64,000 bases of DNA from Rhizobium grahamii CCGE 502 (lineage in GTDB: Bacteria > Pseudomonadota > Alphaproteobacteria > Rhizobiales > Rhizobiaceae), in contig NZ_AEYE02000005.1 of NCBI RefSeq assembly GCF_000298315.2, positions 62,001 to 126,000 of the forward strand, read 5' to 3'. Position numbers and translations under genes: made by a program. Below the pieces are notes generated by a model, which saw nothing but the letters and a program-made list of their open reading frames with translations, did not search any database and was not told the DNA's origin. The first letter of the stretch is position 1; each line of letters begins with the position of its first letter. Below, piece after piece: positions 19,477-27,478 of the stretch.

Positions 19477-20085
19477 TCAGAGCTGGCGGATGATCTCGCG
19501 CAGTTGTTCGTTGCGTGCGCCAAGTAGAAGTACGTTCTTGATGGCGACCTGCGGATCGTCGGTGCGGAAAAGTATGCCGTTGCCCCGCACCGAGCGGTCG
19601 ATAGTCATCTTTTCCGGCGTATGTTCGCCCGGCTTGATGGCGACCGCGAAGTACATGCGCGAATATTTGACGTCGATCTTGTCGAAGAAATTGTCGTTGT
19701 CGCCGATGTCGGCGTAGAAATTCGCGATGTAGAAGGCCCAGCTGACCTCCTCGTAGCGGGCGAATTTCGTCCGCGACGCCGTTACATGGCAGTAGCCGAG
19801 ATGCGGGCTGTCCCGCAGCGTCCGATGGAACAGCATCTTCGGAAACTGGATCGAGCGGTGGAAGCCGTTGATATTCTGATGCGTCTTTTCGCCGGCATTC
19901 TCCAGCGTGCGGCCGGTCCTCTCGGCGACTTCGTCATGCGTGAGATAGCGCCGTTCTTCGGCGAGCCAGTGCGCCCGCGTCCGCGTGATTTTACCGGTAC
20001 GCAGGAATTCCGAATGCGAAGCGGCCGGCGTCGCGTTGCGGGCATTGAGGCTATTGCTGGCGTCGAAATAGCGAAGTTTCGCCAT
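19477..20085 (-). CDS. Hypothetical protein (possibly DUF6656 family)
   Basis: A 202-residue soluble protein starting MAKLRYFDASNS. It has a helical, charged N-terminal half (YLTHDEVAERTGRTLENAG) and a C-terminal half that looks like a beta-rich domain (MYFAVAIKPGEHTPEKM, GILFRTDDPQVAIKNVLLLG). I associate it, from memory only, with a rhizobial domain of unknown function. The ATG at 20085 precedes the conserved-looking body; an upstream ATG at 20100 adds five residues. It lies 57 bases upstream of sua5 on the same strand and may be cotranscribed. Confidence 0.72.
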   Translation of the reverse strand: MAKLRYFDASNSLNARNATPAASHSEFLRTGKITRTRAHWLAEERRYLTHDEVAERTGRTLENAGEKTHQNINGFHRSIQFPKMLFHRTLRDSPHLGYCHVTASRTKFARYEEVSWAFYIANFYADIGDNDNFFDKIDVKYSRMYFAVAIKPGEHTPEKMTIDRSVRGNGILFRTDDPQVAIKNVLLLGARNEQLREIIRQL

Positions 20086-20488
20086 GGTAGGTATCCGCAT
20101 GCATGTCTGATGTGGCGAGGATAGGCAATCATGCTTAATGGTGTGTTAAACGCGGCCTCCAGCGCGGATCGACAAGATCAGGCCCAGGTAGCTAGGTCGC
20201 AATTGCGACAGCGGTGGCAACACTACGTCGAAATCCCAAGTGTGAATTGGCTTGCGCTGATGTCGTAATTGACCTTTGTTGCCGGGAACGAGGAGCGCGG
20301 AAGCGGAAAGATGCAGCCGATTCCAGGCTCCTTTGCCGCCTGTCGTCATTTTCGAAGCCGATGTCGCTTTACAACCAAGCGCCGCGGGTCGGCGGTGGTT
20401 AAATGCCCTTCAAGAAAATCTCCTGACGGAGAGGGAGCGAAGCTTCCGGCGGCTTTTAAGGCGCGGCCCACCATACGAGGATATGCAG
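20086..20488. other. 403-base intergenic region with a perfect palindrome
   Basis: This non-coding stretch separates the divergent unknown gene (19477-20085) and the Rieske oxygenase. Frames that run through it upstream of the oxygenase start have no family similarity and look spurious. Its only clear structure is the 14-base palindrome at 20196-20209, listed separately. I see no tRNA-like or terminator-like element. Confidence 0.6.
20196..20209. promoter_or_regulatory. Perfect 14-base palindrome, candidate operator
   Basis: GTCGCAATTGCGAC is its own reverse complement. It lies 280 bases upstream of the Rieske oxygenase start and 110 bases upstream of the divergent gene. The dyad is typical of dimeric helix-turn-helix regulators, but I cannot name one. 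Confidence 0.4.
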
Positions 20489-21733
20489 ATGGATATTCGC
20501 AGCAACGTATTGCGACAACTCAAGACCCGCCGAGAAGGCTTCAGTCTCGAGCAGCCATTTTATATCGACGAGGATTATTTCAAGCTCGATATGGAAATGA
20601 TCTACTACCGCGATTGGCTCTTCATGGGCCACGATTGCGAGCTGCCGAAAGCCGGTGCTTACTTCACCGTCCAGATCGGCCAGTATCCGGTCGTCATCGT
20701 TCGCGGACGAGACAACGTCATCCGTGCCTTCCACAACAGCTGTCGTCACCGTGGCTCGCGTGTCTGCACAAAGGAGCACGGTTCGTCGGTGCGTCTCGTG
20801 TGCCCGTATCACCAGTGGACTTACGATCTCGATGGCAAGCTCGCCTTTGCCCGCCACATGGGTGATGATTTCGACAAGACGGGCTATGGCCTGAAGCCCG
20901 TCCATTGCGAGAGCTTCGGCGGCTATATCTTCATCTGTCTGGCCGAGAATGCCCCCGACTTCCAGCCGATTCGCGACATGGTCGCCCCCTATATGCTGCC
21001 GCATCGTCTGAGCGAGGCGAAGGTCGCCTTCCAGAGCACGATCATCGAAAAGGGCAACTGGAAACTTGTCTGGGAAAACAACCGCGAATGCTATCACTGT
21101 GCAGCCAATCACCCCGAGCTTTGCCGCACCTACCCGGAAGCGCCGAGCGTCACCGGCACCGATGGCGGCGCCGACGACCCGGAAATCGCTGGACACTGGG
21201 CACGCTGCGAAGCGGCCGGCTTGCCGAGCAAATTCCAGATTTCGCCGGATGGCCAGTTCCGCACTGCGCGCATGCCGTTGATCGAGGATGCCGAGAGCTA
21301 CACCATGTCCGGCAAGCGTGCCGTCAAGCGGTCTCTTTCGGAGGACGTGACGCTTGATCGCATCGGCACAATGCTGCTGTTCCACTATCCCACAACGTGG
21401 AACCACATTCTCGGCGACCATGCGATTTCGTTTCGCGTGCTGCCGCTCAGCGCCAACGAGACCGCAGTCACGACGAAGTGGCTTGTGCATAAGGATGCCG
21501 TTGAGGGTGTGGATTACGACCTCGCCGAACTCACCCACGTCTGGACCGAAACCAACGACCAGGACCGCCGCATCGTCGAAGAGAATGCGTTCGGCATCCA
21601 CTCGCCGGCCTACGAGCCCGGCCCTTATTCGATGCTGCACGAAGGTGGCGTGATGCAGTTCCTCGAATGGTATTCGAACTTCATGGTCAACCGCCTGCAA
21701 GGCGATCAGGCGAAGCTCTCCGTCGTCGCCTGA
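20489..21733 (+). CDS. gbcA: Rieske oxygenase alpha subunit, glycine betaine demethylase type
   Basis: A 414-residue ring-hydroxylating-type oxygenase. The Rieske 2Fe-2S ligands are C-x-H and C-x2-H in NSCRHRGSRVC and LVCPYHQWTYD. The mononuclear iron site shows NNRECYHCAANHPEL. The sequence closely resembles my memory of Pseudomonas GbcA, including TTKWLVHKDAVEGVDYD, the NDQDRR block and a C-terminal YEPGPYS...WYS. GbcA with the reductase GbcB converts glycine betaine to dimethylglycine. No gbcB is adjacent, so the electron donor is encoded elsewhere. Stachydrine-type demethylases are related and not excluded. The ATG at 20489 has GAGG with good spacing; one at 20483 is too close. Confidence 0.85.
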   Translation: MDIRSNVLRQLKTRREGFSLEQPFYIDEDYFKLDMEMIYYRDWLFMGHDCELPKAGAYFTVQIGQYPVVIVRGRDNVIRAFHNSCRHRGSRVCTKEHGSSVRLVCPYHQWTYDLDGKLAFARHMGDDFDKTGYGLKPVHCESFGGYIFICLAENAPDFQPIRDMVAPYMLPHRLSEAKVAFQSTIIEKGNWKLVWENNRECYHCAANHPELCRTYPEAPSVTGTDGGADDPEIAGHWARCEAAGLPSKFQISPDGQFRTARMPLIEDAESYTMSGKRAVKRSLSEDVTLDRIGTMLLFHYPTTWNHILGDHAISFRVLPLSANETAVTTKWLVHKDAVEGVDYDLAELTHVWTETNDQDRRIVEENAFGIHSPAYEPGPYSMLHEGGVMQFLEWYSNFMVNRLQGDQAKLSVVA

Positions 21734-21760
21734 TCTGTTAAGAAGCTACCTCCCGAGTGG

Positions 21761-21793
21761 CCTCGTCTCCCTGTGAGGCGAGGTCTTTTTTTG
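21761..21793 (+). terminator. Rho-independent terminator after the Rieske oxygenase
   Basis: Seven-base arms (21761-21767 and 21777-21783, one G-T pair) are followed by a run of seven to eight T residues. It lies between the convergent oxygenase and GH25 genes. Confidence 0.82.
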
Positions 21794-21803
21794 AGCGCGC
21801 GCT

Positions 21804-22793
21804 TCAAAAGTCGCGACGAGCTCGGACCACTTGGTTCTGCGGTGTAGAGGACGTGACGATCGGATCCGGGGCAAGAGCTGCGATGTCCATCCCCGGCCTC
21901 GCGCGCGGTTCCATCTCGATCTTGGCGAGGATGAGCGGTGGATCGGGTTCGCGCGCCGGCAGAAGGTTGCCTCGAGCCCATACTTTTGTGAGCTCCGCCC
22001 GGCTCATCGGCGCGACGTTGACATCGATATCGGTCAGGGTGCCCGGTACACGGTAAGGGCAGCGGCGCTTGCTGCAATTCGCGCCGGATGAGAACTGCCA
22101 CATCAGATAGTTGTCCCAGTTTCCCATCGGGAACACACCCTTGACGTCGGGCTTGTAGCGCGCATACCAGATCGGCAGCCGCGCCAGCACCGGATAGTCG
22201 TTGCGGTAGGCGGCAATGTAACGGGCGGTGTTGTGATTGGTGTAGAGGACTGGATATCGTCCGGTTCGCGCCCTGATATGACCGGCGAATATCTGCGCGT
22301 CCTCCAACGACATGAATTTCTGAGGATCGATCCCCTCGAGGTCGAGGATCATCATCTCGTCGTCCTTGGGATCGGCGTATTCAAGGAAATGGTTGGCCTG
22401 ATCGACGGGATTTCCCGGTCGTGCAAGGTGATAGGAGCCCCAGAGAAGGCCCGCCGCCCGCGCCACAAGCCGCCGCGTCTGGAAGAGTTCGCGGCTCACC
22501 GCATATTTGCGCCACATGGTCTTGCAATGGGCCACGGTATCCCCGGCATGGTCGCCGCTACAGGAGAAGCTCTCCGGAAGGCCGTCGGAAGCCTTCGAGA
22601 TGAAGGCGGCGATGCGCTTGTCGGAAACCAGGGAATTCCAGTCGATCGTGTTCAACTCATAGGCATCGACGATGAGCGCGTTGCTGCTGTTCTTCCAGGG
22701 GAGGGTGTCGGCAGAGACAGCCTCCGTCGGTGCCCCCGCGGCAAGCGCTGGAACCACCAAGCGAAGCAGAAGATTTCTCCAGGATTGCCTCAT
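21804..22793 (-). CDS. Secreted GH25 muramidase (lysozyme family)
   Basis: A 329-residue glycoside hydrolase family 25 protein. From the ATG at 22793 the N-terminus (MRQSWRNLLLRLVVPALAAG...AVSA) reads as a signal peptide. The catalytic domain runs about 40-265: the early aspartate in LIVDAYE, the D-x-E pair in MMILDLEGID, and family landmarks GSYHLARPG, YTNHN and LMWQFSSG. GH25 enzymes cleave the MurNAc-GlcNAc bond of peptidoglycan. A proline- and charge-rich tail of about 60 residues follows. No phage or lysis genes are nearby, so a housekeeping or competition role is more likely than a prophage origin. An alternative start at 22871 adds 26 residues. Confidence 0.85.
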   Translation of the reverse strand: MRQSWRNLLLRLVVPALAAGAPTEAVSADTLPWKNSSNALIVDAYELNTIDWNSLVSDKRIAAFISKASDGLPESFSCSGDHAGDTVAHCKTMWRKYAVSRELFQTRRLVARAAGLLWGSYHLARPGNPVDQANHFLEYADPKDDEMMILDLEGIDPQKFMSLEDAQIFAGHIRARTGRYPVLYTNHNTARYIAAYRNDYPVLARLPIWYARYKPDVKGVFPMGNWDNYLMWQFSSGANCSKRRCPYRVPGTLTDIDVNVAPMSRAELTKVWARGNLLPAREPDPPLILAKIEMEPRARPGMDIAALAPDPIVTSSTPQNQVVRARRDF

Positions 22794-22885
22794 GGAGTGA
22801 GCGTGATGAAAGGCGGTTAATGCCCGGTTAATCCGCGATCGCTTAAGAACGGAAAGTCGCACCAGCGTCATGAAAACCGGTCATT

Positions 22886-22910
22886 GGAACGTTTTCGTCG
22901 TCCCGGTGTT
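22886..22910 (+). promoter_or_regulatory. Candidate RpoE2-type ECF sigma promoter
   Basis: GGAAC at 22886-22890 is followed after exactly 18 bases by TT at 22909-22910. This matches the GGAAC-N18-TT pattern I recall for the general-stress sigma factor RpoE2 of rhizobia. It stands 38 bases before the BA14K start codon. Confidence 0.55.
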
Positions 22911-22948
22911 ATCGAGCGCGCGTATTCCAACCTGGAAATGGAGATTCC

Positions 22949-23482
22949 ATGACTGGATTTTTTAAGAAGATAGCGATTGCCGTCGTTTCCCTTGTCACGC
23001 TTGCCAGCGGCTATGCACCCTCGCAGGCGATGCAGATGCCAGCTTTGTCGCAGGTCCAAAAGTCGGGTGAGGTTCAGAACGTTCAGTATTGCCGCGGCCC
23101 CTATTGCCGCCCCGGCTATCGCCCCGGATACCGGCCGGGCTACTATCCCGGCTACCGCCCTGGCTATTATCCGGGTTACCGCCCAGCTTATCGCCCAGCC
23201 TATCGGCCTGGCTGGTACGGTGGCTATCGTGGCTATCCCTATTACCGAAACGGCTACCGTTACTACAACGGCTACTGGTTCCCGCTTGCCGCTTTCGGCG
23301 CCGGCGCAGTGATTGGTGGCGCGATCGCCTCGCAGCCGACCTATGTAGCGCCTCCGCCGGCCGCTCCGCTCGCCTCGGGCCATGTCGCCTGGTGCGAAGC
23401 GCGCTACCGCTCCTATCGCGCCTACGACAATACCTTCCAGCCATACAACGGCCCGCGCCAGCAGTGCGTTTCGCCGTACTGA
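22949..23482 (+). CDS. BA14K family protein with RPGY repeats
   Basis: A 177-residue exported protein. Residues 1-27 form a signal peptide ([19 protein letters not shown]...SQA). Residues about 53-100 are a Tyr/Pro/Gly/Arg repeat of tetrapeptides like RPGY, YPGY and RPAY. A glycine-alanine hydrophobic segment follows ([16 protein letters not shown], about 112-130). The C-terminus carries the BA14K motif with paired cysteines ([19 protein letters not shown]...QQC). BA14K proteins are immunoreactive cell-envelope proteins of Hyphomicrobiales. An ECF-type promoter lies upstream and a terminator downstream, so it is probably a single-gene stress-induced unit. Confidence 0.88.
   Translation: MTGFFKKIAIAVVSLVTLASGYAPSQAMQMPALSQVQKSGEVQNVQYCRGPYCRPGYRPGYRPGYYPGYRPGYYPGYRPAYRPAYRPGWYGGYRGYPYYRNGYRYYNGYWFPLAAFGAGAVIGGAIASQPTYVAPPPAAPLASGHVAWCEARYRSYRAYDNTFQPYNGPRQQCVSPY
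23077..23235 (+). repeat. Short tandem repeat coding for RPGY/YPGY units
   Basis: Imperfect 12-base repeats of the form cgc-cc(g/t)-ggc-tat/tac code for a run of RPGY, YPGY and RPAY units in the BA14K gene. The repeat count is likely to vary between strains by slippage. Confidence 0.7.
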
Positions 23483-23505
23483 GTGAAGCTGGATACGCCT
23501 CAAAC

Positions 23506-23531
23506 GCCCGGCAGTGATGCCGGGCTTTTTA
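23506..23531 (+). terminator. Rho-independent terminator after the BA14K gene
   Basis: Perfect 8-base arms (23506-23513 and 23518-23525) enclose a 4-base loop and are followed by five T residues. The convergent transporter gene ends four bases later. Confidence 0.9.
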
Positions 23532-23534
23532 CGT

Positions 23535-24530
23535 TCAGAGAATGCGGACGCGCTTCAGCAGCCACCATGCCAACACTATCGAGGCGATGATCAGCGCCAC
23601 CGCATATTCGGTGCCGCCGCTCCCTTCGGCAAAAGGCAGGTTGGTGGTGTTCATGCCAAAGAAACCCGTCACCAACGTCGGAGGCAGCAGGAAGGCTGTC
23701 ATGATCGATAGAATGTAGAGGTGACGGTTCGTCTCGGACGACAGTTTCGAGTCGATTTCTTCATGCAGCAGGCGGGCGCGGTCTTGCAGGGCGTAGATGT
23801 CGTGATCGACCGTTTCGAGGCGGCTCGTCAACCGTCCGGCAACATCATCGAAGCCAAACGGCATCTCGTCGTCATGCGAAGCGGCGGCGCGGCGCATCAG
23901 GGCCAACACCGTTCTCAGGTGCCGGTGTAACCGAACGACCGTGCGACGGACGGGCGCGAGCCGCAAGCGTTCGTCGCGCGGCGCTGCGTCATAGACGAAA
24001 TCCTCGATGGCATTGAGCTCCTCGGTCATCTCCATCACGATCAAGATCAACGTACGCTGGAACTCGATCACCAGGGTTTCAAACAGATCGACAGGCCGTT
24101 CGAACTTCTTGGGGTTCTTCTCGACCATGACGCGAACGCGCTCGATGCTGCGCAGCGGCTGCAGCCGGGTCGTGATGATGAAGCAATCGGAGATCGCAAA
24201 ATGCAGCCAACCGAGATCGGCGGTTTCGCGATCGAACTCACGTTGGCAGTCGACGAGGGTGCCGTAGAGCATTTGTTCGTCCACGGTGATGGCCGCATGC
24301 GTATCGCGCGTGACCAATGCTGCCTTGGCATCGTCACTCAGGCTCTCGATCGTGTCCAGCAGAGCCGGAACGCGGGCGTCGGCCAAGTTGAGGTGCAACC
24401 AGTAGAAGCCACCGCCATTCGTCAGTTCGGTTTGCGGCGCGCTGTTCGCAAGGCGTATTGCCTTGCCGCCCTCCGGCGGAAAGCGGTAGGCCCACACGAG
24501 TCCCGGGATGGTGGCGGGCAAAGTATCCAT
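23535..24530 (-). CDS. CorA/ZntB-family divalent metal transporter
   Basis: A 331-residue CorA-superfamily protein. A large N-terminal cytoplasmic domain (1-265) contains FYWLHLNLAD and HLHRHLRTVL. Two C-terminal transmembrane helices follow, with the selectivity motif GMN in FFGMNTTNLPF between them near residue 295. The loop lacks the CorA-type acidic pattern and resembles ZntB, which exports or imports Zn2+, so the substrate is uncertain between zinc and magnesium. It is divergent from the acyl-CoA dehydrogenase operon. Confidence 0.88.
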   Translation of the reverse strand: MDTLPATIPGLVWAYRFPPEGGKAIRLANSAPQTELTNGGGFYWLHLNLADARVPALLDTIESLSDDAKAALVTRDTHAAITVDEQMLYGTLVDCQREFDRETADLGWLHFAISDCFIITTRLQPLRSIERVRVMVEKNPKKFERPVDLFETLVIEFQRTLILIVMEMTEELNAIEDFVYDAAPRDERLRLAPVRRTVVRLHRHLRTVLALMRRAAASHDDEMPFGFDDVAGRLTSRLETVDHDIYALQDRARLLHEEIDSKLSSETNRHLYILSIMTAFLLPPTLVTGFFGMNTTNLPFAEGSGGTEYAVALIIASIVLAWWLLKRVRIL

Positions 24531-24655
24531 TGGTGCGCCGGTCCTCTTGCGATGGCGGTATGTGTCCTTAGAGACTCTCTATGACGGTTGTTTGTGCAAG
24601 TGCGCAATACTGCAGACATCGTACTTCCCGGCGGATTGTTGTTGGAAGTTTAAAA

Positions 24656-24671
24656 TTGACGTTTACGTAAA
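24656..24671 (+). promoter_or_regulatory. Candidate LiuR-type (MerR family) operator
   Basis: TTGACGTTTACGTAAA contains the 10-base palindrome TTTACGTAAA. Its reverse complement, TTTACGTAAACGTCAA, matches the LiuR box I recall for branched-chain amino acid and fatty acid degradation genes in proteobacteria. It lies 74 bases upstream of the acyl-CoA dehydrogenase start. No liuR-like gene is in the window. Confidence 0.5.
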
Positions 24672-24745
24672 AATCAATTAGCTCTGCCGATGGAGGTGCC
24701 GGAGGGCTTTGCGGCTCGACGGCCTGCGATGCGAGGAGATCGAGA

Positions 24746-26524
24746 ATGTACAAAGCGCCCGTCGAAGAGATAGCGTTCACGCTGAAGCACGTTGCCGGAT
24801 TGGGAAGCGCGCTCGACGCGGGTCTGCTCGGCGAGCTCGGGGAGGATCTCGTCGATGCCATTCTGTCGGAAGCGGGACGATTTGCCACAGATGAAGTGGC
24901 TCCGCTCGCGGAGATCGGCGACCGCCAGGGATCGCGGCTTGTCGATGGAAAGGTCGTGACACCCGATGGCTGGCGCGATCTCTATCAGAACTGGATAGCC
25001 GGCGGTTGGAACGGATTGACCGCTCCTGAACAGTTTGGTGGGCAGGCGCTGCCGCACATGCTGAACGTTGCTGCGCTCGAGATGTGGAACTCCGGCTCCA
25101 TGGCCTTCGCGCTCTGCCCGACGCTGACCATGGGAGCAATCGAGGCGATCAACAGCCATGCGTCCGACGAACTCAAAAATACCTATCTCGCAAAGCTCGT
25201 TTCCGGTGAATGGACCGGCACGATGAACCTGACGGAGCCGCACGCCGGCTCCGATCTCGGCGTGCTCAAGACGCGTGCCGAGCGCCGGGATGACGGCACC
25301 TACCGCATCTTCGGCCAGAAAATCTTCATAACATGGGGCGAGCACGATGCCGCCGACAACATCGTTCATCTGGTGCTCGCTCGGCTGCCGGATGCGCCAG
25401 CTGGAACGCGCGGGATTTCGCTGTTCCTGGTGCCGAAGTTCCTTGTCAATCCGGACGGTTCGCTCGGCGCCCGCAACGATCTCTTCGCGCATTCGCTGGA
25501 GCACAAGCTCGGCATCCACGGCTCGCCGACCTGCACAATGATCTATGGCGACGGAAAGTTCGGCTCCGAGAAGGGCGCGATCGGCTGGCTGGTCGGCGAG
25601 GAGAACAAGGGTCTCGCCTGCATGTTCACGATGATGAACAACGCCCGGCTTGCCGTCGGCATGCAGGGCGTTGCCGTTGCTGAGGCCGCGACGCAGAAGG
25701 CTATCGCCTATGCCAAGGAGCGTACCCAGGGCAAGGCGCCCGGCTGGACCGGCGGTGGCATGAGCCCGATCATCGAACATCCAGACGTTACCCGCATGCT
25801 GCTGACGATGAAGGCCCTGACTCAGGGCGCCCGGGCGATTTCCTATGCCTGCGCCCATGCGATCGACATGTCGCATCGCGCGTCCGACGGAAAGCAGCAT
25901 TGGCAGGAACGCGCTGCGCTGCTGACGCCCATCGCCAAGTCCTTCTCCACCGATGTCGGCGTCGACGTTGCTTCGCTGGGCATCCAGGTGCATGGCGGCA
26001 TGGGCTTCATCGAGGAGACGGGTGCAGCGCGCTATCTGCGTGATGCCCGTATCGCGCCGATCTACGAGGGCACCAACGGCATTCAGGCAATCGATCTGGT
26101 CACCCGCAAGCTGACACTCTCGAACGGCGATCATGTCCGCGGCTTCATCGCCGAATTGAACGAGATTGCCGATCAGGTCCGCCATTCCAATCTGGATGGC
26201 TTCGGCGCGACGGCAAACCAGCTCGACGCAGCGATAACCGATCTCGGCGAAGCGACAGACTGGCTGTTGGCGAAGATTGGCGATGGCAAGACGACTGAGG
26301 CGCTAGCCGGCGCGACACCCTATCAGCGTCTCTTCGGCCTCGTCCTGACCGGCTGCTACCTTGCCAAGGGCGGGCTCGCACCGGCGCAGGATGGTGGCGC
26401 CGAGCGGCGGATCGCGCTCTGCCGCTTTGCCGCGGAAAATCTTCTTTCGGAAGTTACGGCGCTGAAGGACTGCGTCATCAACGGCGCCGCAAGTCTCGCA
26501 GCCGCCAAAATCATTCTTGCCTGA
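24746..26524 (+). CDS. Acyl-CoA dehydrogenase, long (DmdC-like) form
   Basis: A 592-residue flavoprotein that oxidises acyl-CoA to enoyl-CoA. FAD-contact blocks are visible (MNLTEPHAGSDLG near residue 155, KIFITWGEHD near 192). The catalytic glutamate lies in PIYEGTNGIQAIDL near residue 440. The extra C-terminal domain of about 120 residues (490-592) is typical of the longer group that includes methylthiopropionyl-CoA dehydrogenase DmdC and other short/medium-chain enzymes. GAGGAG precedes the ATG. The enoyl-CoA hydratase gene follows after nine bases, so both act in one beta-oxidation-type route. The LiuR-like site suggests branched-chain or fatty acid catabolism; the exact substrate is not fixed. 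Confidence 0.93.
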   Translation: MYKAPVEEIAFTLKHVAGLGSALDAGLLGELGEDLVDAILSEAGRFATDEVAPLAEIGDRQGSRLVDGKVVTPDGWRDLYQNWIAGGWNGLTAPEQFGGQALPHMLNVAALEMWNSGSMAFALCPTLTMGAIEAINSHASDELKNTYLAKLVSGEWTGTMNLTEPHAGSDLGVLKTRAERRDDGTYRIFGQKIFITWGEHDAADNIVHLVLARLPDAPAGTRGISLFLVPKFLVNPDGSLGARNDLFAHSLEHKLGIHGSPTCTMIYGDGKFGSEKGAIGWLVGEENKGLACMFTMMNNARLAVGMQGVAVAEAATQKAIAYAKERTQGKAPGWTGGGMSPIIEHPDVTRMLLTMKALTQGARAISYACAHAIDMSHRASDGKQHWQERAALLTPIAKSFSTDVGVDVASLGIQVHGGMGFIEETGAARYLRDARIAPIYEGTNGIQAIDLVTRKLTLSNGDHVRGFIAELNEIADQVRHSNLDGFGATANQLDAAITDLGEATDWLLAKIGDGKTTEALAGATPYQRLFGLVLTGCYLAKGGLAPAQDGGAERRIALCRFAAENLLSEVTALKDCVINGAASLAAAKIILA

Positions 26525-26533
26525 GGAACCATC

Positions 26534-27286
26534 ATGACAGAGCACGTCATCGTCGAGCGGGATGCAGGGCATCCCGGCATCCAGATCATCCGTTTCAACC
26601 GGCCGGAGAAGAAGAATGCGATTACCCGCGCCATGTATCGGACGATGGCGGACGCACTGGTAGCCGCCAATGACGACGCGACGATCCGGGCGACGGTTTT
26701 CCTCGGCACCGAAGGCTGCTTCTCCGCCGGCAACGATCTCGGTGATTTCCTGGCTGCTGCGATGGGCGGGGCCATGCCGCGGGAGATCGTCGAATTTCTC
26801 TATGCCATGGTCCGCTCCGAAAAGCCGATCGTCTCCGGCGTGGACGGGCTGGCGATCGGGATCGGAACGACGATGCATATGCACTGCGACCTGACCGTCG
26901 CCTCGCCACGCAGCCAGTTCCGCACGCCGTTCGTCGACCTCGCTCTCGTTCCGGAAGCGGCGTCCAGCCTGCTTGCGCCGCGTATCATGGGACAGCAGCG
27001 CGCCTTTGCGCTTCTGGCTCTCGGCGAAGGCTTCTCCGGCGAGGAAGCGCGGGAAGCCGGACTTGTCTGGAAGCTCTGCGTGCCCGATGAGGTCGAAACC
27101 ACGACGTTGGCGACCGCTGCAAAGCTTGCCGCCAAGCCGCCAGAGGCGCTGAAGATCGCGCGAAACCTGATCCGTGGCGACCGCGAGGAGATCATAGCCC
27201 GCATCGACGACGAGGCACGCCACTTCTTCGAACGCCTGCACAGCGCCGAAGCGAAAGCCGCCTTCGAAGCCTTCATGCGCCGCTGA
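26534..27286 (+). CDS. Enoyl-CoA hydratase/isomerase family (crotonase)
   Basis: A 250-residue crotonase. The oxyanion-hole segments are GCFSAGNDLGDF near residue 61 and SGVDGLAIGIGTTMH near residue 98. The motif FRTPFVDLALVPEAASSLL follows. The classical second catalytic glutamate position is within PEAASS, consistent with hydratase or isomerase activity. It is nine bases downstream of the acyl-CoA dehydrogenase and is expected to take its product. The C-terminus (FFERLHSAEAKAAFEAFM) is normal for the family. Confidence 0.92.
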   Translation: MTEHVIVERDAGHPGIQIIRFNRPEKKNAITRAMYRTMADALVAANDDATIRATVFLGTEGCFSAGNDLGDFLAAAMGGAMPREIVEFLYAMVRSEKPIVSGVDGLAIGIGTTMHMHCDLTVASPRSQFRTPFVDLALVPEAASSLLAPRIMGQQRAFALLALGEGFSGEEAREAGLVWKLCVPDEVETTTLATAAKLAAKPPEALKIARNLIRGDREEIIARIDDEARHFFERLHSAEAKAAFEAFMRR

Positions 27287-27328
27287 TGCGAAATGTTTGA
27301 ATTTCGTCAAATTTTAAGGCTGTTTTAA

Positions 27329-27352
27329 ATGCCCCTCTAATATTAGGGGCAT
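27329..27352. terminator. Hairpin after the crotonase gene
   Basis: Perfect 8-base arms (27329-27336 and 27345-27352) enclose an A/T-rich loop. There is no T-run on the + side, so termination is possible but weakly supported; it may be a processing or regulatory hairpin. Confidence 0.4.
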
Positions 27353-27478
27353 GACGGCGCGCTGATGTCGCGGTCGTCCGGGCGCATGAGGCGCTTTGTT
27401 CAGCTTTGCCCATAGCCTGCGCATCGAGCAGCCCGCGTTCGTCAAACACGGCGCGGACCGCTCACGAAAGGAAAATAC

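Noticed and set aside
20276-20488. N-terminal extension of the Rieske oxygenase by 71 codons
   Set aside because: The extension has no similarity to the family, and the ATG at 20489 has the right Shine-Dalgarno spacing and gives the expected length.
24674-26185. A 503-codon open frame opposite the acyl-CoA dehydrogenase
   Set aside because: Antisense shadow; the + strand encodes a full acyl-CoA dehydrogenase.
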